Of a stretch of 64,000 nt of DNA, positions 8,638 to 18,390 are shown one piece after another; position 1 is the first letter of the stretch; each line of letters opens with the position of its first letter. Under the pieces are notes generated by a model, which was given only the letters and a program-made list of their open reading frames with translations, did no database searches and had not been told where the DNA came from. The position numbers and the translations under genes are program-made. This DNA is from Gorillibacterium timonense. Its GTDB lineage: Bacteria; Bacillota; Bacilli; Paenibacillales; NBRC-103111. The stretch is from NCBI RefSeq assembly GCF_001457415.1, contig NZ_LN881724.1, positions 1,736,001 through 1,800,000 on the forward strand, written 5' to 3'.

Positions 8638-8956
8638 TCTTTTCTATAACCGGCTCGGGCTGGCCATGCGTGCGGGAAAAGTGGTTCATGGCGAACAGGC
8701 TGTTCTGGATGCCGTCCGTTCGCAGGAAGCCAAGCTGGTTCTCCTCGCAGCTGATGCGTCGGATAATACCCGAAAAAAGTATGCCGACAAATGCAGCCAT
8801 TATCATATACCGCTTGTGGAATACGGTACCCGGGACGAGATCGGCGCCGGGATCGGGAAAGAATCTCGGGTTGCTGTGGCAGTCACGGACAGCGGATTTG
8901 CTCGGCTGTTAACCGAGAGTCAGGGAAAACCTGCGGAGGTGGAACGATTTGAATAA
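8630..8956 (+). CDS. rplGA: L7Ae-family ribosomal protein YlxQ
   Basis: RNA-binding protein of the L7Ae/L30e/Gadd45 fold, expected to bind kink-turns. It has 108 residues: [18 protein letters not shown] near the N-terminus, [17 protein letters not shown] in the middle and VAVTDSGFA near the end, all matching B. subtilis YlxQ. The ATG at 8630 has GGGAG 6 bases upstream; the frame extends further 5' but that part duplicates ylxR coding sequence. It overlaps ylxR by 8 bases and infB by 8 bases. Confidence 0.9.
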   Translation: MSNLFYNRLGLAMRAGKVVHGEQAVLDAVRSQEAKLVLLAADASDNTRKKYADKCSHYHIPLVEYGTRDEIGAGIGKESRVAVAVTDSGFARLLTESQGKPAEVERFE

Positions 8957-11888
8957 ACAAGACAATAATAAAGATAAGCTCAGGGTGTACGAGTACGCCA
9001 AATCCTTGAATATGAGCAGTAAGGAGATTATTACGATTCTTAAACGACTGAATATTTCCGTTAATAACCACATGAGCGTCATGGAGAACGAATCCGTTCA
9101 TGCCGTCGAGAAATTCTTCCACGATGTTAAATCGAATGCAGCCGCCAAACGCGCACAGGAAAGCGGCAACGGCAACAAGCAGGGCCAAGGCTCCACAGGC
9201 CATGCTCACAAAGGCCAGGGTGGGGACCGCTCCAAATCAGGAGGCGGCCAAGGTCAGCCGAACACAGCAGGCAGCAACAACAGCAACCGTCCTGCTAGCA
9301 CCGGAAATGCGCCGGCCCAAGGGCAAAGCCAAGGAAGTGCTCCAGCGGCGTCCGGATCGGCAGCGGCTTCGAGCAGCAATGGCAGCCAAAGCGAACGCGC
9401 TGGCGTAGAGCGCCAAGCTCAAGAAGCTTCCAGCGGGTCGGAACGTCCGCAAGGCGATCAGCCGACGCGGAATGAGCGTCCGCAGGGTCAAGGCGGCTAC
9501 AACCGCGACGGTCAAGGCAGCCGTCCGCAAGGCCAAGGCAGTTACAACCGCGACGGTCAAGGCAGCCGTCCGCAGGGTCAAGGCGGCTACAACCGCGACG
9601 GTCAAGGCAGCCGTCCGCAGGGCCAAGGCGGCTACAACCGCGACGGTCAAGGCAGCCGTCCGCAAGGCCAAGGCGGCTACAACCGCGACGGTCAAGGCAG
9701 CCGTCCGCAAGGCCAAGGCGGTTACAACCGCGACGGCCAAGGCAGCCGTCCACAAGGTCAAGGCGGGTTTAACCGTTCCGGCGGCCAAGGTGGTCAAGGT
9801 GGCCGTCCGCAGGGCCAAGGCGGAGGCTATGGACAACGTCCGGCAGCCAGTGCTCCCGCTCCGGCAGCTACAACCGCTAACCGACCAGAACCTCGTCGTC
9901 TCAAGGAGAAGGAAAAAGAAAAGACCCCGGCGCGCAACCACGATGCTAGCGGACGCCCGAATCGAAATGCGTTCGTTCCCGGCGTGGATGAAATGGATGT
10001 CAAAGCCAATGAAGGCGTAGCATCCAAACGCCAGAAGACCGGCAAGCGTTATGACGATCGCGCCGGCGGCAATCGCAACAATCGCGGCAGAGGGCGTAAT
10101 CAAGCTCCTATGGTCCGTAAGGAAAAGGTGGACAATACGCCGAAAAAAATCATCGTGCGCGGCGCGATGACGGTTGGCGAAATGGCCAAATTGCTGCATA
10201 AGGACCTTTCCGAAGTCATCAAAAAGCTTCTGTTGATGGGGACGATGGCCACCATCAACCAAGAGCTTGATCTGGATACCATCCAACTGCTCGCTACTGA
10301 ATTCGGAGTAGAGGTTGAATTGAAGATCGCCGTCGACGAAGATAATTTCGAAGCCATCGAAGAGGTTGACGACGAAGCCAATCTTCAGGAACGTCCGCCC
10401 GTCGTCACCATCATGGGACACGTCGACCACGGGAAGACGACGCTGCTTGATGCTATTCGCGAGTCCAGTGTGACCGAAGGCGAAGCCGGCGGCATCACCC
10501 AGCACATCGGGGCTTATCAGGTTGAAGTGAACGGAAGGAAGATCACCTTCCTGGATACCCCAGGTCATGAAGCCTTCACCTTGATGCGTGCGCGCGGCGC
10601 TCAAGTCACCGACATCACGATTCTGGTTGTCGCAGCCGACGACGGCGTCATGCCGCAGACGGTCGAAGCTATCAACCACGCGAAAGCGGCTGGTGTACCG
10701 ATCATCGTCGCGGTGAACAAAATCGATAAGCCGGGCGCTAACCCGGACAAAATTAAACAAGAGCTTACCGAATATGAACTCGTTCCGGAAGAATGGGGCG
10801 GAGACACGATCTTCGTCAACATCTCCGCGAAGCAGCGCACCAACCTGGAAGAGTTGCTGGAAATGATCCTTCTCGTCTCCGAAGTCAAGGAGCTTAAAGC
10901 GAACCCTGACAAACGCGCCAGAGGTACGGTCATTGAAGCTGAGCTCGACAAGGGCAAAGGCCCGGTCGTTCGCGTGCTGATCCAGAACGGGACGCTCAAG
11001 GTCGGCGACAGCTTTATTGCCGGTGTTTGCTTCGGTCGCGTTCGCGCCATGGTAAACGACAAAGGCAAGAAACTTAAGGAGGCGGGGCCTTCAACGCCGG
11101 TTGAAATCACCGGTCTCACCGAAGTCCCACATGCTGGCGATCCGTTCCTCGCTTATGAAGATGAACGCAAAGCCCGCGATATCGCTGAGCGCCGCGCAAT
11201 CACTCTGCGGCAGTCGGAGATGGGCGCCAACGTCCGTGTTACCCTGGATGATCTGTACAAACATATCCAGGAAGGCGAGATCAAGGATCTGTTCGTCATC
11301 ATCAAAGCAGACGTTCAAGGTTCTGCTGAAGCCCTGCGAAGCTCGCTCGAAAAGATCGACGTACAAGGTGCGCGCGTGAAGATCATTCACACCGGTGTCG
11401 GTGCCATTACGGAATCCGACGTTTCGCTCGCTTCGGCATCGAACGCCATCATCATCGGGTTTAACGTTCGTCCGGAACCGCAAGCGAAGCTCGCTGCCGA
11501 TCAGGAGAAGGTTGATCTTCGTCTGCACCGCATCATCTACAACGTCATCGAGGAAATTGAGCAAGCCATGAAGGGGATGCTCGATCCGATCTTCAAGGAA
11601 AGCGTCATCGGCCATGCTGAAGTGCGCAACGTCTTCAAGGTATCCAAGGTTGGCTCGATCGCGGGTTGTATGGTCACGCAAGGCAAGATCTCCCGTTCGG
11701 CCGAAGCTCGCTTGATTCGAAACGGCATCGTGGTCTACGAAGGCAAGATCGATTCGTTGAAGCGGTTCAAGGACGACGCGAAGGATGTAGCTCAAGGCTA
11801 CGAATGCGGCATCACTCTCGAAAAATACAACGACATCAAAGAAGGCGACGTCATCGAAGCCTTCGTTATGGAAACCGTAGAGAGGTGA
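8949..11888 (+). CDS. infB: Translation initiation factor IF-2
   Basis: GTPase that places fMet-tRNA in the initiation complex. At 979 residues it is much longer than the 716 of B. subtilis, owing to a low-complexity Gly/Gln/Asn/Arg-rich region (about residues 60-340) that contains six copies of a 15-residue unit. An N-terminal IF2_N domain comes first. The G domain begins near residue 490 with GHVDHGKTT (G1), DTPGHEAF (G3) and [10 protein letters not shown] (G4); the C-terminal tRNA-binding domains end in EGDVIEAF. The TTG start follows GGAGGTGG by 6 bases and overlaps rplGA by 8 bases. Confidence 0.98.
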   Translation: MNKQDNNKDKLRVYEYAKSLNMSSKEIITILKRLNISVNNHMSVMENESVHAVEKFFHDVKSNAAAKRAQESGNGNKQGQGSTGHAHKGQGGDRSKSGGGQGQPNTAGSNNSNRPASTGNAPAQGQSQGSAPAASGSAAASSSNGSQSERAGVERQAQEASSGSERPQGDQPTRNERPQGQGGYNRDGQGSRPQGQGSYNRDGQGSRPQGQGGYNRDGQGSRPQGQGGYNRDGQGSRPQGQGGYNRDGQGSRPQGQGGYNRDGQGSRPQGQGGFNRSGGQGGQGGRPQGQGGGYGQRPAASAPAPAATTANRPEPRRLKEKEKEKTPARNHDASGRPNRNAFVPGVDEMDVKANEGVASKRQKTGKRYDDRAGGNRNNRGRGRNQAPMVRKEKVDNTPKKIIVRGAMTVGEMAKLLHKDLSEVIKKLLLMGTMATINQELDLDTIQLLATEFGVEVELKIAVDEDNFEAIEEVDDEANLQERPPVVTIMGHVDHGKTTLLDAIRESSVTEGEAGGITQHIGAYQVEVNGRKITFLDTPGHEAFTLMRARGAQVTDITILVVAADDGVMPQTVEAINHAKAAGVPIIVAVNKIDKPGANPDKIKQELTEYELVPEEWGGDTIFVNISAKQRTNLEELLEMILLVSEVKELKANPDKRARGTVIEAELDKGKGPVVRVLIQNGTLKVGDSFIAGVCFGRVRAMVNDKGKKLKEAGPSTPVEITGLTEVPHAGDPFLAYEDERKARDIAERRAITLRQSEMGANVRVTLDDLYKHIQEGEIKDLFVIIKADVQGSAEALRSSLEKIDVQGARVKIIHTGVGAITESDVSLASASNAIIIGFNVRPEPQAKLAADQEKVDLRLHRIIYNVIEEIEQAMKGMLDPIFKESVIGHAEVRNVFKVSKVGSIAGCMVTQGKISRSAEARLIRNGIVVYEGKIDSLKRFKDDAKDVAQGYECGITLEKYNDIKEGDVIEAFVMETVER
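9498..9767 (+). repeat. Six 45-bp tandem repeats within infB
   Basis: Six consecutive in-frame copies of a 45-bp unit encoding [15 protein letters not shown] (Ser replaces the last Gly once), followed by a degenerate copy beginning FNRSGG. Unit copies differ at only a few third-codon positions, suggesting recent expansion. Copy number could vary between strains without breaking the frame. Confidence 0.95.
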
Positions 11889-11895
11889 TTGATCA

Positions 11896-12252
11896 GTGGC
11901 CAGAATTCGAACGGGCCGGGTTGCCGAAGAGATCAAGAAGGAACTCAGCCAGATTCTTCAACTGGAGTTTAAAGACCCGCGCATCGGGTTTCTGACAATT
12001 ACAGGCGTTGAAGTCACGAATGATTTGACGCAAGCCAAGGTCTACCTTAGCGTTCTCGGTTCAGAGGAGCAGCGGGAAGCCACCCTGAAGGCGCTCGCCC
12101 GAGGGAAAGGCTTTCTGCGCTCCGAGCTCGGCAAGAAAATCCGGCTTCGGGTCGTTCCAGAGCTGATCTTCAAGTTCGACAATTCCATCGACTATGGAAG
12201 CAAGATTGAAGCGATGCTTGCCGAACTGAATGAAGGGAAGGCGGAAGAATGA
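11896..12252 (+). CDS. rbfA: 30S ribosome-binding factor RbfA
   Basis: Late 30S maturation factor that binds near the 5' helix of 16S rRNA. It has 118 residues, the normal length for Firmicutes. Typical segments: [20 protein letters not shown] at the N-terminus, then [18 protein letters not shown] and a C-terminal IPELxFxxD-type segment ([14 protein letters not shown]). The GTG start is preceded by AGAGGTGAT (11881-11889). It begins 7 bases after infB and its stop overlaps the next start (ATGA). Confidence 0.95.
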   Translation: MARIRTGRVAEEIKKELSQILQLEFKDPRIGFLTITGVEVTNDLTQAKVYLSVLGSEEQREATLKALARGKGFLRSELGKKIRLRVVPELIFKFDNSIDYGSKIEAMLAELNEGKAEE

Positions 12253-13238
12253 GCGCAAGCAAGGCGCTTTTCTCCGAGCAGCTGAAAGAAGCCGCCCGCT
12301 TTCTCCGCGAGGGGGACGATTTCCTGGTGGTATCCCATGTCAATCCAGACGGGGATGCCATCAGTTCCACCTTGGCGGTGGGGGAAATCCTTACGCAGCT
12401 TGGGAAACGGTTTACGATGATCAATGATTCCGGCAACCCGACTAAATTCGCTTTTTTAGCGGGCGACCGCATCATTCTGAATGACTCGCTCCATCCTTCC
12501 GTCTCTTTTAAGCAGGTAGTGACGGTGGATTGCGCTGACTACGCCCGAGTTGGTAAGGTTATGGAGCGGATTCCGGAAGGAACTCCGCTTCTTAACATCG
12601 ATCATCACCGGACGAATGACGGTTTTGGAACGGTGCAACTCTTACACCCGGACGCGGCGGCAACCGCCGAGATTCTATATTCGCTCATTAACGAGTTATC
12701 TCTTACCTGGAATCGAGAGTTGGCTACGTTCATTTATACGGGTATGCTCACGGATACAGGCGGGTTTCGCTACGCGAATACGAATCCCGAAGTGATGAAG
12801 ATCGCCTCCGAACTGTTGCAGTGGGGGGTTCCGGGTAGCGAGCTCGCCGTTCGACTTCTGGAGAGGCTGACCTTATCTCAGGTCAGGCTTCTGCAGAAGG
12901 GGCTCGGAAGTCTTTCTTTTTCCCATGGCGGTAAAATTGCTTGGATCTGCATCTCTCATTCCGATATCGAGGAATTGGGAGCGACAAGCGACGATATGGA
13001 CAACCTAGTCAACTACCCTCGCAACATCGAGGGGGTAGATGTTGGCATCCTGTTTAAAGAAATGAAACCGGGCATTTTCAAAGTGAGCCTGCGTTCTGCG
13101 GGTGAAGTGAATGTTGCCGAAGTCGCTAGCTTCTTCGGAGGAGGCGGGCATATCCGCGCAGCCGGTTGTACCGTGACTGGCTCGTTGGAAGAAGTTGTGG
13201 CGGACGTGGTTCGGGAAGCAGGGAAAGCATGGGCGTGA
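12249..13238 (+). CDS. nrnA: Bifunctional oligoribonuclease/pAp phosphatase NrnA (DHH family)
   Basis: Degrades nanoRNAs and converts 3'-phosphoadenosine 5'-phosphate to AMP, linking RNA turnover to sulfate assimilation. The 329-residue product has the DHH catalytic motifs [26 protein letters not shown] and [10 protein letters not shown], and the DHHA1 end [13 protein letters not shown]. It overlaps rbfA by 4 bases (ATGA) and truB by 10 bases. The same position (ytqI-like DHH gene between rbfA and truB) is widespread in Firmicutes. Confidence 0.93.
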   Translation: MSASKALFSEQLKEAARFLREGDDFLVVSHVNPDGDAISSTLAVGEILTQLGKRFTMINDSGNPTKFAFLAGDRIILNDSLHPSVSFKQVVTVDCADYARVGKVMERIPEGTPLLNIDHHRTNDGFGTVQLLHPDAAATAEILYSLINELSLTWNRELATFIYTGMLTDTGGFRYANTNPEVMKIASELLQWGVPGSELAVRLLERLTLSQVRLLQKGLGSLSFSHGGKIAWICISHSDIEELGATSDDMDNLVNYPRNIEGVDVGILFKEMKPGIFKVSLRSAGEVNVAEVASFFGGGGHIRAAGCTVTGSLEEVVADVVREAGKAWA

Positions 13239-14194
13239 ATGCGAAGGAATCCAATGGTTCCCATGAATCCTATGAAGGCGTGCTTCCAGTCTGGAAGCCG
13301 TCTGGCTTTACCTCTCACGATGTCGTCGCCAAAGTGCGCCGTCTGCTCGGCATCCGCCGAATTGGTCACACCGGAACGCTGGATCCTGCCGTCACGGGAG
13401 TTTTGCCTCTTTGCGTGGGTAGAGCGACGCGAGTAGTGGAATATATTCAGGATCTGCCCAAAGAATATGAGGCTGTCCTGACGATCGGCTATTCGACCGA
13501 CACGGAAGACGCTACGGGAACGGTAATCGATCAGGTGGAGCAGGTAAACCTGTCGGCCGATCAGGTTCACACCATGCTTAAGCGGTTTGTCGGTGTGATT
13601 GAGCAGGTTCCGCCGATGTATTCCGCCGTGAAGATCGAAGGAAAGAGACTCTATGAGTTGGCGCGCGCCGGTATGGAAGTCGAACGCAAGCCGCGACAGG
13701 TCGAAATCTATTCGATTGAAACGCTCGGGATGAATCTTGAGCAGCCTCATCCGGATATTCGCATCCGCGTCCGATGCTCCAAAGGCACTTATATTCGGAC
13801 CCTCTGCTCGGATATCGGTCGAGCTCTCGGGTACCCCGCCGTCATGTCCGATCTCGTTCGGACGAGTACAGGGGGGATCGGTCGAGAACGCTGCGTAACA
13901 CTGGATGAAATTGCGATGCGACGAGACGAGGGGACGCTGGCGTCCTGCTTTATTCCTTCTGATGAAGCTATCTCTTATCTTCCGGCTTGTCGGCTGCCTG
14001 CACGGGAAGCTCGATTCGCGCTTCAGGGAAGAACGATACGAGCAGAAGGATTGCCGGACAGCGAGCAATGGGTCGAAGGATTGTATCGGGTTTACGGACA
14101 ACCGGAGGATTCCGCCGAGAAGGAGCTTTTTCTCGGACTTTTCCGATTAGACCCATCCCGAACCTTGCTTAAGCCGGAAAAAGTATTTACGTAA
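13229..14194 (+). CDS. truB: tRNA pseudouridine-55 synthase TruB
   Basis: Makes pseudouridine 55 in the T-loop of tRNAs. It has 321 residues. Motifs: PVWKPSGFTSHDVVAKVR, the catalytic-Asp segment RIGHTGTLDPAVTGVLPLC, and the later YEVEVxCSKGTYIRxL-type segment (RIRVRCSKGTYIRTLC). The ATG at 13229 overlaps the end of nrnA by 10 bases and has AGGGAA 5-6 bases upstream; the frame is open further upstream only because it runs inside nrnA. The C-terminus is somewhat longer than in E. coli, as is usual in Firmicutes. Confidence 0.95.
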   Translation: MGVNAKESNGSHESYEGVLPVWKPSGFTSHDVVAKVRRLLGIRRIGHTGTLDPAVTGVLPLCVGRATRVVEYIQDLPKEYEAVLTIGYSTDTEDATGTVIDQVEQVNLSADQVHTMLKRFVGVIEQVPPMYSAVKIEGKRLYELARAGMEVERKPRQVEIYSIETLGMNLEQPHPDIRIRVRCSKGTYIRTLCSDIGRALGYPAVMSDLVRTSTGGIGRERCVTLDEIAMRRDEGTLASCFIPSDEAISYLPACRLPAREARFALQGRTIRAEGLPDSEQWVEGLYRVYGQPEDSAEKELFLGLFRLDPSRTLLKPEKVFT

Positions 14195-14234
14195 GCCGAA
14201 GAAGGCAAAAATTCTTAAGAACCGGAGACAGACC

Positions 14235-15176
14235 ATGCATGTCATTGAGCTGAATCACCTCTATCAGCTTCCGCTTGATCTTGCCTCTTCGCCGGGCCTT
14301 GTGCTTGCCATCGGAGACTTTGACGGTGTCCATCAAGGGCACCGGGAAGTGATTCGCCGGGCGACTACCCGCGCGGAGGAACGGAAGCTTTCATCCGCTG
14401 TTATGACCTTTCATCCTCATCCGAGAGAAATTCTTGGAATGGACAAATATCGTCAAATTCTGACTCCGCTCCCGGATAAGCTTGAATTGCTGGACCGGCT
14501 GGGACTCACCTATACGTTTCTGGTGAACTTCGACAAGGCTTTCTCCGAGCTGCCACCTGCCGAGTTTGTCGAGAAGATTCTCGTGAAGTTGAATTTGGAG
14601 ACGGTAGTGGTCGGCTTCGATTTCAAATTCGGCCGTGGCGGGGAAGGAAACCCTGACTCTCTTGCCAACTTAGCGAAGGGGAGATTCGCGGTTGAGGTCA
14701 TCCGGCCGTTTCACGCGGACGGACAAAAGGTCAGCAGCACGCTCATCCGGGAATATCTCCTTGCTGGCGATGTGGGCGAAGCGAATCTGCTTCTCGACCG
14801 TCCGTATACCATCTGCGGGGAAGTGGTAACGGGAGCGGGCAGAGGCCGGACGATCGGCTTTCCCACCGCGAACGTACAGCCCACTCAACCTTACGTGATT
14901 CCCGCCAATGGGGTCTATGCCGTACGTGTCCAGACAGATGACGGGGAGTTTGGCGGGGTGATGAATATCGGGGTAAAACCGACCTTTGATGTGGATGAAG
15001 GACGCACCTTGGAGGTTCATCTTCTTGATTATTCCGGATCGCTGTACGGCCAAAAGGTGCGCGTCGAATTTCATTCCATGCTGCGGCCGGAACGGAAATT
15101 CGCTTCCGTGGACGAGTTGGTTTCTCAGATTGCGCGAGATGCGGAAGAGGCCAAATCCCGTTTAGCGATGATTTAA
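14235..15176 (+). CDS. ribF: Bifunctional riboflavin kinase/FAD synthetase
   Basis: Converts riboflavin to FMN and FMN to FAD. The 313-residue protein has an N-terminal FAD-synthetase nucleotidyl-transferase domain (AIGDFDGVHQGHREVI; DFKFGRGGEGN; SSTLIREYLLAGD) and a C-terminal riboflavin-kinase domain (GRTIGFPTANVQP; GVMNIGVKPTF; VEVHLLDYS-like). GGAG lies 7 bases before the ATG. It closes the rimP operon; no FMN riboswitch fits in the 40-base gap before it. Confidence 0.95.
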   Translation: MHVIELNHLYQLPLDLASSPGLVLAIGDFDGVHQGHREVIRRATTRAEERKLSSAVMTFHPHPREILGMDKYRQILTPLPDKLELLDRLGLTYTFLVNFDKAFSELPPAEFVEKILVKLNLETVVVGFDFKFGRGGEGNPDSLANLAKGRFAVEVIRPFHADGQKVSSTLIREYLLAGDVGEANLLLDRPYTICGEVVTGAGRGRTIGFPTANVQPTQPYVIPANGVYAVRVQTDDGEFGGVMNIGVKPTFDVDEGRTLEVHLLDYSGSLYGQKVRVEFHSMLRPERKFASVDELVSQIARDAEEAKSRLAMI

Positions 15177-15196
15177 TCCGGTTTGGTATCGAATCA

Positions 15197-15226
15197 TTTA
15201 CTTCTAACCTTTGGATATGCTATACT
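15197..15226 (+). promoter_or_regulatory. Probable rpsO promoter
   Basis: TTTACT (15197-15202), 18-base spacer, TATACT (15221-15226). It is placed about 110 bases before rpsO and would let S15 be expressed independently of ribF. The leader between it and rpsO may hold an S15 autoregulatory structure, but I could not define one. Confidence 0.5.
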
Positions 15227-15333
15227 GTTTAACGGTATTGCTACCGAACCTTTGCTTGGATGCTCGCACTCACCGGCGGCTTCTGGGCTTACGGGGATGA
15301 AACAGAAAGAACAGGAAAAGGAGGTGAGCGTAC

Positions 15334-15603
15334 ATGGCATTGACCCAGGAACGGAAACAAGAGTTGATTTCCGAACATAAGGTTCACGAAACGGACACGG
15401 GTTCTCCCGAAGTTCAAGTCGCGATCCTGACGGAAAACATCATCAACCTGACCAACCATCTGCGCGTTCACAAGAAGGATCACCACTCTCGTCGAGGCTT
15501 GCTCAAAATGGTCGGACAGCGCCGTAAACTGCTGACGTACCTGAAGAACAACGACGTGAGACGGTACAGCGCGCTGATCGAAAAGCTCGGTCTTCGCAGG
15601 TAA
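15334..15603 (+). CDS. rpsO: 30S ribosomal protein S15
   Basis: Primary 16S rRNA-binding protein of the platform. It has 89 residues, the standard length. Signatures: [32 protein letters not shown] and LLxYLKxxD ([20 protein letters not shown]). AAAGGAGGTGAG precedes the ATG at ideal spacing. A strong terminator follows at 15616-15670, so pnp needs its own promoter or read-through, as in B. subtilis where rpsO and pnpA are adjacent. Confidence 0.98.
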   Translation: MALTQERKQELISEHKVHETDTGSPEVQVAILTENIINLTNHLRVHKKDHHSRRGLLKMVGQRRKLLTYLKNNDVRRYSALIEKLGLRR

Positions 15604-15615
15604 TATCGAAGCGGG

Positions 15616-15670
15616 AAGCAACCGGTGTTCCCCCATGCCGAATGTATGGGGGACAAGGTTGCTTTTTCTT
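15616..15670 (+). terminator. Rho-independent terminator after rpsO
   Basis: Outer stem AAGCAACC/GGTTGCTT and inner stem TCCCCCAT/ATGGGGGA, followed by TTTTTCTT. It is long and stable, ends 13 bases to about 70 bases past the rpsO stop, and opens the 357-base gap before pnp. Confidence 0.9.
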
Positions 15671-15684
15671 GGCTTATTCAAGCA

Positions 15685-15736
15685 TCCAGAATGATCCTGC
15701 AGCGGAAGAGGACAACCTCCTTTGGCGCATTCTGGA
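15685..15736 (+). promoter_or_regulatory. Hairpin in the pnp leader
   Basis: TCCAGAATG (15685-15693) pairs with CATTCTGGA (15728-15736), with GAGG/CCTC pairing inside. There is no U-tract, so it is not a terminator. It may be a processing or autoregulation element for pnp mRNA, by analogy with other pnp leaders. The remaining 220 bases to pnp show nothing recognisable. Confidence 0.45.
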
Positions 15737-15959
15737 ACGCAGTATGACGACTGGAGTTTTTCCGTAAGAAGGGGCAACCCTGCTTTTACGGTTTTCATAT
15801 TGGATAGGGAAAGCGCTTCTCGTCCATGCACGGGTAAAGGAAGCGATCATCGTTCACCGTTGAAAGGATGGGCTTAGGGACATACTGGCTAATGAAACCG
15901 ATGTCCGAGGGTCCATATAACGAACTGCAGCGAACAGTTTCTTTGAGTAGGAGGCAGCT

Positions 15960-18131
15960 ATGGAAAAAATCATTCAATTCGATTTGGCGGGGCGGACATT
16001 CAGTCTTGAAACCGGCAAATTGGCCAAGCAAGCGAACGGTGCCGTTATGGCCCGTTATGGCGATACGGCGGTTCTCTGTACGGTAACCGCTTCGTCTGAG
16101 CCGAAGGATCTCGATTTCTTCCCGCTTACGGTGAATTATGAGGAACGCCTCTATGCCGTCGGCAAAATCCCCGGAGGTTACATCAAGCGCGAAGGAAGGC
16201 CGACCCAGAAGGCCATTTTATCGAGCCGCTTGACGGACCGTCCGATTCGTCCGCTGTTCCCGGAAGGGTTCCGTAACGATGTCCAGATCGTCAATCTGGT
16301 CATGAGTGTGGATCAGGACTGCGCACCCGATATCGTCGCCATGATCGGAACCTCGGCGGCGTTGACGATCTCCGACGTTCCGTTCAGCGGTCCGATTGGT
16401 GGTGTTATTGTCGGTCGGATCGATGGTGAATTCATCATCAATCCAACCGTCGAGCAAGCCGACAAGACAGAACTGTTCCTTGTCGTTGCCGGAACGAAGG
16501 ATGCCATCATGATGGTTGAGGCCGAAGCTCATGAGGTTCCAGAAGACATTATGCTGGAAGCGATCATGTTCGGCCATGAGGAAATTAAGAAGATCGTTGC
16601 GAAGATTGAAGAGTTCTCGCAGGAGACTGGCAAACCGAAGATGGAAGTGGTTCTGCATCAGGTCGATCAAGCGGTAAACCGCGATGTTCGCGACTATGCG
16701 GCTGACCGTCTCGTTGAAGCGGTCAGCATCAGTGAGAAACAAGCGCGTCAGGATGCTATCGACGCGATTAACGCGGAAGCCGTCGCGCATTTCGAAGAAC
16801 GCTATGAGATGGATTCTGATAAGATCGGCGATGTGAAGGAAGTCCTCTACGACATCGTGAAAGAGGAAGTTCGCCGTCTAATCACCCATGACAAGGTTCG
16901 CCCGGATGGACGAGCATTGGACGAAATTCGCCCGATCAGCTGCGAAACGTCGCTGCTTCCTCGGACGCATGGTTCCGCACTCTTCACGCGCGGCCAGACT
17001 CAAGCGCTCAGCGTTTGTACCCTCGGCGCACTCGGCGATGTCCAAATCCTCGACGGCCTCGACTTGGAAGAGTCGAAACGATTCATGCACCATTACAACT
17101 TCCCGCCGTTCAGCGTAGGGGAAGCACGGCCTTTGCGTGCTCCAGGTCGCCGAGAAATCGGTCATGGTGCCCTCGGTGAGCGCGCTCTGGGAATGGTACT
17201 TCCGGATGAAGCAGAATTCCCGTACGCGATTCGTCTTGTTGCAGAAGTGCTGGAGTCGAACGGCTCCACCTCGCAGGCGAGTATCTGCGCCAGCTGCATG
17301 GCGATGATGGATGCCGGTGTTCCGATCAAGGCTCCGGTTGCCGGGGTTGCGATGGGTCTCATCAAGGATGGCGATCATGTCTCCATTCTGACGGATATTC
17401 AAGGCATGGAAGACCATCTGGGCGATATGGACTTCAAGGTGGCAGGGACGAGCAAAGGCGTAACCGCCATTCAGATGGATATCAAGATCGACGGCATAAA
17501 CCGCGAAATCTTGTCTGAAGCTCTCAGCCAAGCGTACAAAGGCCGCTTGTTCATCATGGACAAGATGATGGGTGCTATCAGCGAACCGCGCAAAGAGCTG
17601 TCCAAATACGCTCCGAAGATCATCATCATGCAGATCAACCCGGACAAAATTCGGGATGTCATTGGCGCAGGCGGCAAGATCATCAACAAGATCATTGACG
17701 AAACCGGCGTGAAGATCGATATCGAGCAAGACGGCAAGGTGTACATCGCTTCCTCCAACCAGGAAATGAACGAGAAGGCTCGCTCCATTATCGAAGGCAT
17801 CGTACGCGATGTTGTCGTAGGAGAGACGTATCTCGGTACGGTTAAGCGGGTGGAGAAATTCGGCGCCTTTGTTGAGGTCCTTCCCGGTAAGGAAGGGCTC
17901 GTCCACATTTCACAGCTTTCAACCGAGCGGGTTGCGAAGGTGGAAGACGTCGTGAACATAGGCGATACGATCACCGTTAAGGTAACGGAAATCGATCCGC
18001 AAGGTAGAATCAATCTCTCTCGCAAGGTTGTACTTGATCCGACGGCATCCGCGGAGATCGTACGCACACCTCGCCCCGAAGGACGTCCGTCCGGCGACCG
18101 TCCGCGCGGACCGCGCCCAGAGAGAAGATAA
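15960..18131 (+). CDS. pnp: Polyribonucleotide nucleotidyltransferase (PNPase)
   Basis: Phosphorolytic 3'-5' exoribonuclease, part of the RNA degradosome network with RNase Y and RNase J, both encoded later in this window. The product is 723 residues (B. subtilis 705). Order: two RNase PH domains (first with [16 protein letters not shown] and [14 protein letters not shown]; second with [17 protein letters not shown] and [15 protein letters not shown]), KH domain ([18 protein letters not shown]) and S1 domain ([20 protein letters not shown]), then a short Pro/Arg-rich tail. TAGGAGG precedes the ATG. Confidence 0.98.
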   Translation: MEKIIQFDLAGRTFSLETGKLAKQANGAVMARYGDTAVLCTVTASSEPKDLDFFPLTVNYEERLYAVGKIPGGYIKREGRPTQKAILSSRLTDRPIRPLFPEGFRNDVQIVNLVMSVDQDCAPDIVAMIGTSAALTISDVPFSGPIGGVIVGRIDGEFIINPTVEQADKTELFLVVAGTKDAIMMVEAEAHEVPEDIMLEAIMFGHEEIKKIVAKIEEFSQETGKPKMEVVLHQVDQAVNRDVRDYAADRLVEAVSISEKQARQDAIDAINAEAVAHFEERYEMDSDKIGDVKEVLYDIVKEEVRRLITHDKVRPDGRALDEIRPISCETSLLPRTHGSALFTRGQTQALSVCTLGALGDVQILDGLDLEESKRFMHHYNFPPFSVGEARPLRAPGRREIGHGALGERALGMVLPDEAEFPYAIRLVAEVLESNGSTSQASICASCMAMMDAGVPIKAPVAGVAMGLIKDGDHVSILTDIQGMEDHLGDMDFKVAGTSKGVTAIQMDIKIDGINREILSEALSQAYKGRLFIMDKMMGAISEPRKELSKYAPKIIIMQINPDKIRDVIGAGGKIINKIIDETGVKIDIEQDGKVYIASSNQEMNEKARSIIEGIVRDVVVGETYLGTVKRVEKFGAFVEVLPGKEGLVHISQLSTERVAKVEDVVNIGDTITVKVTEIDPQGRINLSRKVVLDPTASAEIVRTPRPEGRPSGDRPRGPRPERR

Positions 18132-18157
18132 CAATCATCAATGGAATAAAGTAGTTT

Positions 18158-18186
18158 AGGGAGACCCCCGAGGTTCTCCCTTTTTT
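18158..18186 (+). terminator. Terminator after pnp
   Basis: AGGGAGA stem with TCTCCCT around CCCCCGAGGT, followed by TTTTTT. It begins 26 bases past the pnp stop. Confidence 0.85.
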
Positions 18187-18242
18187 ACTTTCACATAAAG
18201 GGGAAAGCAGCCTGCTTATGCGGTTTTCTCCAATCTTATCTC

Positions 18243-18272
18243 GCTTATCGGCAACCGCTGATAAGCTTTTTT
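18243..18272 (+). terminator. Second terminator between pnp and the deacetylase gene
   Basis: GCTTATC (18243-18249) pairs with GATAAGC (18260-18266), followed by TTTTTT. It lies only 57 bases after the first terminator, so either it backs up the first or it ends a very short transcript from the interval. Confidence 0.75.
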
Positions 18273-18390
18273 CGTGACGGTGGACTTCCTTTGTTCCGCT
18301 TCTAAGCTTGGCCTCGTACGCATACGATGGAAGCAAAAGAGGCTCGTACGCTGGCAGCATACTGGGTACATGCCTGAACGGAGGTTTCCC

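Noticed and set aside
9498..9767. Regular 45-bp repeats suggesting a CRISPR array
   Set aside because: Units are contiguous without spacers, keep the infB frame and encode a regular peptide.
9237..10760. 507-codon open frame on the minus strand opposite infB, repetitive Ala/Leu/Val content
   Set aside because: It is the mirror image of the infB minisatellite and G domain; no start signal or recognisable protein.
14195..14234. FMN riboswitch before ribF
   Set aside because: Only 40 bases separate truB and ribF and none of the conserved FMN-aptamer segments are there.
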